From an uncultured Collinsella sp. (GTDB lineage: Bacteria; Actinomycetota; Coriobacteriia; Coriobacteriales; Coriobacteriaceae), in the NCBI GenBank assembly GCA_937989795.1, contig CALKBB010000276.1, positions 1 through 11,381 of the forward strand: a DNA stretch of 11,381 nt, given 5' to 3'. Position 1 is the stretch's first letter, and each line of letters opens with the position of its first letter. The notes below the pieces were generated by a model that was not told the origin of the DNA, did no database searches, and saw only the letters and a program-made list of their open reading frames with translations. This document shows positions 6,709 to 11,381 of the stretch, in pieces. A program made the translations under genes and the position numbers.

Positions 6709-6717
6709 TGGTAAGAT
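6709..6717 (+). promoter_or_regulatory. Candidate extended -10 promoter of ssrA
   Basis: TGG directly before TAAGAT (6712-6717) forms an extended -10 element. No good -35 is seen at 16-18 bases upstream. Transcription near 6724 would give a precursor with about 90 bases of leader before the mature tmRNA 5' end; the leader contains a hairpin (6767-6775 with 6784-6792, one wobble). Confidence 0.4.
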
Positions 6718-6813
6718 AACACTCCACAAGCGGGGCTCGCCCTGCATGTTCCTTGAAAAGTCGACGGGTGTTGGGTGCTCGTGCCCAACGCCATCCAGAC
6801 TTTCCCGACATTC

Positions 6814-7177
6814 GGGGGCGACTGGTTTCGACACGATAGCTCTGAGAGAGGAAGCAAGCCGAGGTCTCCTCGCCTCGTTAAACAGGGGTACCGTCAAATT
6901 GAATTGACAACAACTCTTCTTTTGAGCCTATGGCTCTCGCTGCTTAGTTTATAGCGGCGCGTCAACCCGGTGATTTCCCCGACACCGGCGCGACGTCATT
7001 TTAGGGGAATGCTCCCGCGCACGTAATCGGTATGGCGCGGGCTAAGACCGAACCGGTTGGGATGCCGCGAGCGTGTCGCTGCGCGCAAAGCGTCCGAGAC
7101 TAAACCAGCGACTGAGCTTGGAGATGCCAATCAGGGGGCTTTCGTGGACCGGAGTTCGATTCTCCGCGCCTCCACCA
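6814..7177 (+). ncRNA. ssrA: Transfer-messenger RNA (tmRNA)
   Basis: The 364-base RNA rescues stalled ribosomes by acting first as alanyl-tRNA, then as a short mRNA. Its ends form the tRNA-like acceptor: GGGGGCG (6814-6820) pairs with CGCCTCC (7167-7173), including the G3-U70 wobble that marks alanine tRNAs, then A and an encoded CCA (7175-7177). The 5' GGGGGCGACTGGTTTCGACA is the tmRNA signature. The T-arm is CGGAG-TTCGATT-CTCCG (7150-7166). The tag frame reads DNNSSFEPMALAA from 6906 to a TAG at 6945-6947, ending in the hydrophobic LAA seen by ClpXP; one codon more upstream (Ile) could be the resume codon. It is a one-piece tmRNA, not permuted. Confidence 0.96.
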
Positions 7178-7186
7178 TAAGTAACA

Positions 7187-7219
7187 GGCAGGTAGATATT
7201 TATATCTACCTGCCTTTTT
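7187..7219 (+). terminator. Intrinsic terminator of ssrA
   Basis: GGCAGGTAGATAT (7187-7199) pairs exactly with ATATCTACCTGCC (7202-7214), followed by TTTTTATTT. It lies 10 bases after the tmRNA CCA. Confidence 0.93.
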
Positions 7220-7233
7220 ATTTCTAGTCCGTA

Positions 7234-7276
7234 CCGCGGAGAATCGAACTCTATGCAGGGCGCGGGCGTAAAGAAA
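7234..7276. repeat. 43-bp direct repeat, copy A, with inverted tmRNA T-arm sequence
   Basis: This copy matches 7445-7487 at 40 of 43 positions. Its first part is the reverse complement of 17 bases of the tmRNA 3' end (7152-7168, T-arm to acceptor). It lies in a gene-free stretch right after the ssrA terminator. Confidence 0.85.
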
Positions 7277-7300
7277 ACGCGTGAGCGTTTTTAGCCCGCG
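7261..7300. repeat. Compound hairpin, terminator-like
   Basis: Outer arms CGCGGGC (7261-7267) and GCCCGCG (7294-7300) enclose a perfect inner stem AAAACGC/GCGTTTT (7274-7280, 7285-7291). The outer arm overlaps the end of repeat copy A. No gene is seen to end here, so a role as terminator is only a possibility. Confidence 0.6.
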
Positions 7301-7332
7301 GGCGAGGACGCCGGCAGGCGGCCGAAGCCGGT

Positions 7333-7355
7333 GCGTATTTGCGAAGCAAATACGC
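7333..7355. repeat. Perfect 10-bp hairpin
   Basis: GCGTATTTGC, loop GAA, GCAAATACGC. It is followed by GATTCTCCGCGC (7357-7368), a 12-base piece identical to tmRNA bases 7158-7169 in direct orientation. Confidence 0.7.
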
Positions 7356-7444
7356 GGATTCTCCGCGCAAACTTCCGACTCAAAACGGATGCGATGTTTA
7401 TCGAATTTCAGCTGGCCTCGCCCAGCATCAACGGATCCCCCTAC

Positions 7445-7487
7445 CCGCGGAGAATCGAACTCCGTGCAGGGCGCGAGCGTAAAGAAA
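7445..7487. repeat. 43-bp direct repeat, copy B, with inverted tmRNA T-arm sequence
   Basis: Second copy of the repeat at 7234-7276, 211 bases downstream, differing at three bases. Here the inverted match to the tmRNA T-arm is longer: the complement reads CGGAGTTCGATTCTCCGCG, identical over 19 bases to 7150-7168. Confidence 0.85.
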
Positions 7488-7507
7488 GTGCCTTGGCAAC
7501 GCAGGCC

Positions 7508-7770
7508 GGGATGCGCTTTCCCGATGGCAGCCCAGGCGGAAAGCGCGTCCCGGAATCCGCGCTCAGACTGGGACGTAGTTTCCGGATGATGCCTCAAGCG
7601 GAAACTGCGACCCGGAATCGAGCCGTAGAGTGGGATATGCTTTCCCAATGGCAGCTCAAGCGGAAAGTACATCCCGGAATCCTCGTTCGGAATGGGATGC
7701 AGTTTCCAAATGAATGGCTAGCGGAAAGTTCATCCCGGAATCCCGCCTCAAACTGGGACGCGCTTTCCGA
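7508..7770. repeat. Tandem array of 62-bp hairpin units (four full, one broken)
   Basis: Units begin with GGGA at 7508, 7570, 7632, 7694 and 7755, spaced 62, 62, 62 and 61 bases. Each full unit has a 14-base left arm GGGAnnnnnTTTCC, a 15-16 base loop, a right arm GGAAAnnnnnnCCC and an 18-19 base linker starting GGAATC. Ends of the arms are nearly constant while the middle bases change, often on both sides together. The fifth unit keeps only its left arm. The array fills the space before the patatin-like gene. No protein-coding reading is convincing here. Confidence 0.88.
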
Positions 7771-7855
7771 TCCATATCCTCATCTCCAAAACCTGCGCGC
7801 CCTCCATTCCAAAACTGGGTAGAAGAAGGCCAAAACGCAATCGCAGGAGGTCAAT

Positions 7856-8734
7856 ATGACTGCAGAAGATAAAGCAAAGAACGCCGGCAAGGTCGCGCTC
7901 GTTTTGGAGGGCGGCAGCTTCCGCGGGCAATTTACCGCAGGCGTGCTCGATGTTCTCATGGAGGCTGGCGTCGAGATTCCGGCGGTATATGGCGTATCGG
8001 CCGGCGCCCTCAACGGCGTGAACTACAAGTCGCACCAGATCGGCCGTGCCAACCGCATCAACCTGGCTTTCTGCAACGACAGCCGCTTCATGGGCGCTGC
8101 ATCGTTTGCGTCCACGGGCTCTATCGTCGGCTACGACTTTATCTTCAACGATGTCCAGGACCGCCTGGATCCCTTTGACAACGAGACGTTCGACGCGAGC
8201 CCCATCGAGATGTACGCCGTCGCGACGGACATGCTGTTTGGAACGGCCACGTACCTCCCGGTCAAAAGCGCCGTGCTTGACCTCGACGCTGTGCGCGCAT
8301 CGACCTCGTTGCCGCTGGTGACGCCGCCGGTCGAGATTGACGGGCACAAATACGTCGACGGCGGCGTGGCCGATTCGGTTCCTATCGAGCATGTGCTCGA
8401 GGAGGCGGGCTTCGACCGTGCGGTCGTCATCGTCACGCAGGACCGCTCGTACGAGAAAAAGCCCTACGAGTTCATGCCTGCCGCGCGCGCCCGCTATGCC
8501 GACTACCCCTATCTGCTCGAGGCTATCGAGACGCGCCACGATCGCTACAACATTCAGCGCATGCACCTGTGGAAGTATGAGCGCGAGGGCCGTGCGTTGG
8601 TCGTTGCTCCGCAAAAGCCGGTCGAGGTCGGCCATGTCGAGCACGATCCGGCAAAGCTTTTGGACCTGTATATCCAGGGCCGTCAGGAGGCAAAGCGCCT
8701 GCTCGCGGAAATCCAAGAGTTCGTTGATCGCTAG
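7856..8734 (+). CDS. Patatin-like phospholipase/acyl hydrolase
   Basis: The 292-residue protein starts at an ATG with a perfect AGGAGG five bases before it. It is a patatin-fold serine hydrolase with a Ser-Asp dyad: oxyanion loop EGGSFRG (18-24), nucleophile elbow GVSAG with S48, and DGG with D168. There is no signal peptide or membrane helix, so it is cytoplasmic or peripheral. The C-terminal part from about residue 220 (RMHLWKYEREGRALVVAPQKP...LLDLYIQGRQEA) resembles the DUF6363 tail of YjjU-type patatins. Such proteins are expected to cleave acyl esters of lipids; the natural substrate is unknown. It stands alone, with the repeat array upstream and the ribosomal protein promoter downstream. 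Confidence 0.92.
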   Translation: MTAEDKAKNAGKVALVLEGGSFRGQFTAGVLDVLMEAGVEIPAVYGVSAGALNGVNYKSHQIGRANRINLAFCNDSRFMGAASFASTGSIVGYDFIFNDVQDRLDPFDNETFDASPIEMYAVATDMLFGTATYLPVKSAVLDLDAVRASTSLPLVTPPVEIDGHKYVDGGVADSVPIEHVLEEAGFDRAVVIVTQDRSYEKKPYEFMPAARARYADYPYLLEAIETRHDRYNIQRMHLWKYEREGRALVVAPQKPVEVGHVEHDPAKLLDLYIQGRQEAKRLLAEIQEFVDR

Positions 8735-8833
8735 CGACGGCGAACCCTCAAAAAATGACAACAGCTAAAGAGCTGGAAAATCACGGCTCGTGGATGACAT
8801 GTGCAGAAACTCTGGTCGGAGCCAAAATACCTG

Positions 8834-8861
8834 TTGACTCGTACGGCGAGCGGGGTAATAT
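8834..8861 (+). promoter_or_regulatory. Promoter of the rplM-rpsI operon
   Basis: TTGACT (8834-8839) and TAATAT (8856-8861) are 16 bases apart. The start near 8868 gives a leader of about 60 bases. The 100 bases between the patatin stop and this promoter hold only weak short hairpins. Confidence 0.72.
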
Positions 8862-8872
8862 GGACGGGTTAC

Positions 8873-8898
8873 TTGCAGAGCCCCGTGAATCTCTGTAA
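8873..8898 (+). promoter_or_regulatory. Leader hairpin before rplM, possible L13 autoregulation site
   Basis: TTGCAGAG (8873-8880) pairs with CTCTGTAA (8891-8898) with one G-T wobble and a 10-base loop, near the 5' end of the predicted transcript. Many ribosomal protein operons carry a leader bound by one of their products; L13 leaders are known in other phyla. Function here is inferred. Confidence 0.4.
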
Positions 8899-8927
8899 CA
8901 ACACGTACTGTACATGGAGGAGTCTAA

Positions 8928-9371
8928 GTGATTTCGAAATCGACTCACTACGCCAAGCAGGGCGAGGTCCAGCGCAACTGGGTTCTCGTCGACGCCGATG
9001 GTGCTGTCCTGGGCCGTCTTGCCACCCAGATCGCAATGATCCTGCGCGGTAAGAACAAGCCCCAGTTCACGCCCAACAGCGACTGCGGCGACTTCGTTGT
9101 CGTCATCAACGCCGATAAGGTCCAGCTTACCGGTAACAAGGCCGACACGAAGACCTATTATCGCCACAGCGGCTACAACGGCGGCCTCAAGGCTGAGAGC
9201 TTCCGCCAGGCTATGGAGAAGCACCCGGAGAAGGTCATCGAGCGCGCCGTTCGCGGTATGCTGCCCAAGACCACCCTCGGCCGTGCCCAGATGACCAAGC
9301 TTAAGGTCTACGCTGGTGCCGAGCATCCGCATGCTGCCCAGAACCCCACGAAGATTGAGCTGGAGGCTTAA
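8928..9371 (+). CDS. rplM: 50S ribosomal protein L13
   Basis: The 147-residue protein has the full L13 pattern: RNWVLVDADGAVLGRLATQI near the N-terminus, FVVVINADKVQLTGNKADTKTYYRHSGYNGGLK in the middle, and RAVRGMLPKTTLGRAQMTKLKVYAGAEHPH near the end. L13 is an early assembly protein of the large subunit that binds 23S rRNA. The start is GTG at 8928, set by GGAGGAG (8916-8922). It is followed by rpsI after two bases, the standard bacterial pair, and is driven by the promoter and leader just upstream. Confidence 0.98.
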   Translation: MISKSTHYAKQGEVQRNWVLVDADGAVLGRLATQIAMILRGKNKPQFTPNSDCGDFVVVINADKVQLTGNKADTKTYYRHSGYNGGLKAESFRQAMEKHPEKVIERAVRGMLPKTTLGRAQMTKLKVYAGAEHPHAAQNPTKIELEA

Positions 9372-9373
9372 AG

Positions 9374-9769
<396 letters not shown>

Positions 9770-9800
9770 GGTTTTATCTCCTTTCGAGATACAATGTACA

Positions 9801-9843
9801 AGCGGGGCCTGCCGATTCCTCGGCGGGTCCCGCTTTTCTTTTT
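9801..9843 (+). terminator. Intrinsic terminator of the rplM-rpsI operon
   Basis: AGCGGGGCCTGCCGA (9801-9815) pairs with TCGGCGGGTCCCGCT (9820-9834) with two G-T wobbles, then TTTTCTTTTT. A smaller stem TATCTC/GAGATA lies just before it (9775-9791). Confidence 0.92.
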
Positions 9844-9892
9844 CGACTAGGGTGGGCGGTTGCATATCGCCTGCTAGGGAAGGAGCGATCCT

Positions 9893-11236
9893 ATGCCCCA
9901 GAACATCTTCGGTACCGACGGCGTCCGTGGCGTCGCCAACGCCGATCTTTCGTGCGACCTCGCGTTTCGCCTGGGTCGCGCGGCGACCAAGTTCCTTGGT
10001 CCGGATATCTGCATCGGCCGTGACACGCGCCTTTCGGGCACCATGCTCGAGAGCGCTCTGACCGCCGGCATTATGGCCGAGGGCGGCCGTCCGCATTGCT
10101 GTGGCGTCATCCCCACGCCTGCTGTGGCGCTGCTCACTGTTCAAAACGAGCTCGATGGCGGCATCGTCATCTCCGCTTCGCACAATCCGCCGGAGTTCAA
10201 CGGTATCAAGTTCTTTAGCCGCAAGGGCATGAAGCTTCCCGATGCTGTCGAGGAAGAGATCAGCGCCTGGGTCATGTCCGAGGAAGCCATGGCTGCCGAC
10301 ACGCTGCCGACCGGTGCCGGCGTGGGCCACATCATCAAGATGAAGGACGCCCGCAAGGCATATGTCGACCACGCCATCAGCACCCTCGACGGCCTTAAGC
10401 TCGATGGCCTGGTCGTTGCCGTTGACTGCGGCCACGGTGCTTCTTGCCAGACCACGCCCGCCGCACTGCAGCGCCTAGGTGCCACGGTGCACGCTATCAA
10501 CACCGATTACTGCGGCACTGACATTAACGTTGAGTGCGGCTCTACGCACCTCGAGCCCCTGCGCGAGCTCGTGCTGCGCACCCATGCTGACATCGGTCTG
10601 GCCCACGACGGCGACGCCGACCGCGTACTGTTCGTGGACAGCGAGGGCAACGAGATCGACGGTGACTACATCTTGGCTATCTGCGGTTCCGACCTCGCCG
10701 CTCGTGGCAAGCTCGCCAACTCCGAGATCGTCTCGACCGTCATGTGCAACCTGGGCTTCTCCATCGCTATGAAGGAGCAGGGCTTCGAGATGGTTCAGAC
10801 CGCCGTGGGCGACCGCTACGTTCTGGAGCGCATGCTCGCGGACGGTGCTGTCATCGGCGGCGAGCAGTCCGGTCACATCATCTTCCTGGAGCACAACACC
10901 ACCGGCGACGGCTTGGTGACGGCTCTGCAGCTGCTGGCCGTGCTCAAGCGCACCGGACGCACCCTCACCGATCTTGCCGGCATCATGAAGAAGTACCCGC
11001 AGGTACTCGTCAACGTGCATTCCGACAACAAGGCTGGTCTGGACGATTGCCAGCCCATCTGGGATGCCGTCGCTGCTGCCGAGAAGGAGCTTGATGGCCG
11101 CGGCCGCATTCTGGTGCGCCCGAGCGGTACCGAGCCGCTGGTCCGCGTCATGGTCGAGGCTCCCGAGCACGAGACCTGCGAAAAGTACGTCCAGCAGGTC
11201 GTGGACGTCATCAAGGCCAAGGGCTACGCCCTCTGA
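9893..11236 (+). CDS. glmM: Phosphoglucosamine mutase
   Basis: GlmM turns glucosamine-6-phosphate into glucosamine-1-phosphate, the step before GlmU in making UDP-GlcNAc for peptidoglycan. At 447 residues it has the usual length. The four alpha-D-phosphohexomutase loops are present: N-terminal FGTDGVRGVAN, the catalytic loop SASHNP with the phosphorylated Ser at 96, the Mg-binding DGDADR (239-244), the sugar-binding GGEQSGH and the phosphate-binding RPSGTEP (409-415). The FGTDGxRG opening and its length favour GlmM over ManB-type mutases. A ribosome site (GGGAAGGAG) precedes the ATG. It follows the rpsI terminator by about 50 bases, in which I see no clear promoter; read-through or a weak start is possible. 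A terminator directly follows. Confidence 0.97.
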   Translation: MPQNIFGTDGVRGVANADLSCDLAFRLGRAATKFLGPDICIGRDTRLSGTMLESALTAGIMAEGGRPHCCGVIPTPAVALLTVQNELDGGIVISASHNPPEFNGIKFFSRKGMKLPDAVEEEISAWVMSEEAMAADTLPTGAGVGHIIKMKDARKAYVDHAISTLDGLKLDGLVVAVDCGHGASCQTTPAALQRLGATVHAINTDYCGTDINVECGSTHLEPLRELVLRTHADIGLAHDGDADRVLFVDSEGNEIDGDYILAICGSDLAARGKLANSEIVSTVMCNLGFSIAMKEQGFEMVQTAVGDRYVLERMLADGAVIGGEQSGHIIFLEHNTTGDGLVTALQLLAVLKRTGRTLTDLAGIMKKYPQVLVNVHSDNKAGLDDCQPIWDAVAAAEKELDGRGRILVRPSGTEPLVRVMVEAPEHETCEKYVQQVVDVIKAKGYAL

Positions 11237-11255
11237 TTTTTCGAGAATAAGCTTT

Positions 11256-11290
11256 ACACCGCGCTGTGGAAAACACGGCGCGGTGTTTTT
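11256..11290 (+). terminator. Intrinsic terminator of glmM
   Basis: ACACCGCGCTGTG (11256-11268) pairs with CACGGCGCGGTGT (11274-11286) with one wobble and a GAAAA loop, running straight into TTTTT. Confidence 0.93.
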
Positions 11291-11331
11291 GTATTTGTGA
11301 GGGGAAATGTGCGGCTGCCGCGGCGTTGCGC

Positions 11332-11352
11332 GGGCGGATATGGAATCCGCCC
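11332..11352. repeat. Palindromic intergenic element in the last 90 bases
   Basis: GGGCGGA (11332-11338) and TCCGCCC (11346-11352) flank TATGGAA, followed by CCTACA. This looks like the GGGCGGAT...ATCCGCCCCTAC intergenic palindromes I recall from gut anaerobes. No gene is seen between 11291 and the window end. Confidence 0.55.
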
Positions 11353-11381
11353 CTACATTGTAGAGGTCGGCGTCCTCAACG

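Noticed and set aside
7234..7487. Degenerate tRNA genes on the minus strand
   Set aside because: The T-arm is present, but no matching acceptor 5' strand, D-arm or anticodon arm is found at the right distance.
7100..7672. Minus-strand open frame of 190 residues ending in RRGESNSGPRKPPDWHLQ
   Set aside because: Its C-terminal part is the antisense reading of the tmRNA 3' end and the rest crosses repeats and hairpins; it has no start signal and is a known type of false prediction.
7508..7770. CRISPR array
   Set aside because: The period is regular, but the units are diverged along their whole length, with no identical repeat alternating with unique spacers, and there are no cas genes in the window.
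7331..7822. Plus-strand open frame of 163 residues before the patatin gene
   Set aside because: It translates the 43-bp and 62-bp repeats; there is no ribosome site and no protein-like pattern.

Overview
The window comes from the chromosome of a high-GC Gram-positive bacterium, most likely a gut member of the Coriobacteriia such as Collinsella. This rests on GC-rich codon use with mixed ATG/GTG starts, a one-piece tmRNA with an encoded CCA, the rplM-rpsI-glmM order, and the type of intergenic repeats. The genus is an inference and was not tested by any search.

Left part (1-5150), probable metal/iron handling. Two abutting ABC transporter genes (the first cut by the window edge) encode a half-transporter pair of the exporter fold. 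The first carries an ATAFADPENE Walker B context that I associate with IrtA/YbtP-type siderophore importers. A perfect 15-bp inverted repeat follows. Next comes a sigma70-like promoter overlapped by an AT-rich palindrome that looks like a metalloregulator operator. It precedes a two-gene unit: a small DUF6110-like membrane protein and a 691-aa P1B-type ATPase with an N-terminal IPGRTR motif and SCALKL in the membrane metal site. This resembles the P1B-6 ATPases of ferrosome (iron-storage organelle) loci. A strong terminator closes the unit.

Middle (5150-6580). A type II toxin-antitoxin pair follows: a RelB/DinJ-like antitoxin and a PIN-domain toxin overlapping by GTGA. It has a well-spaced promoter and a GCTAGC-based candidate operator. 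A convergent gene of unknown function lies on the minus strand beyond a two-way hairpin.

Region 6580-7855. The ssrA (tmRNA) gene and its terminator lie here, followed by about 640 bp without a credible gene. That stretch holds a 43-bp direct repeat carrying inverted copies of the tmRNA T-arm, two strong hairpins, and an array of 62-bp units in which a long hairpin is kept while its bases vary.

Right part (7856-11381), mostly housekeeping. A patatin-like hydrolase comes first, then the rplM-rpsI ribosomal protein operon with a promoter and structured leader. The rpsI terminator and glmM (phosphoglucosamine mutase) with its own terminator follow. The last 90 bp contain another palindromic intergenic element.
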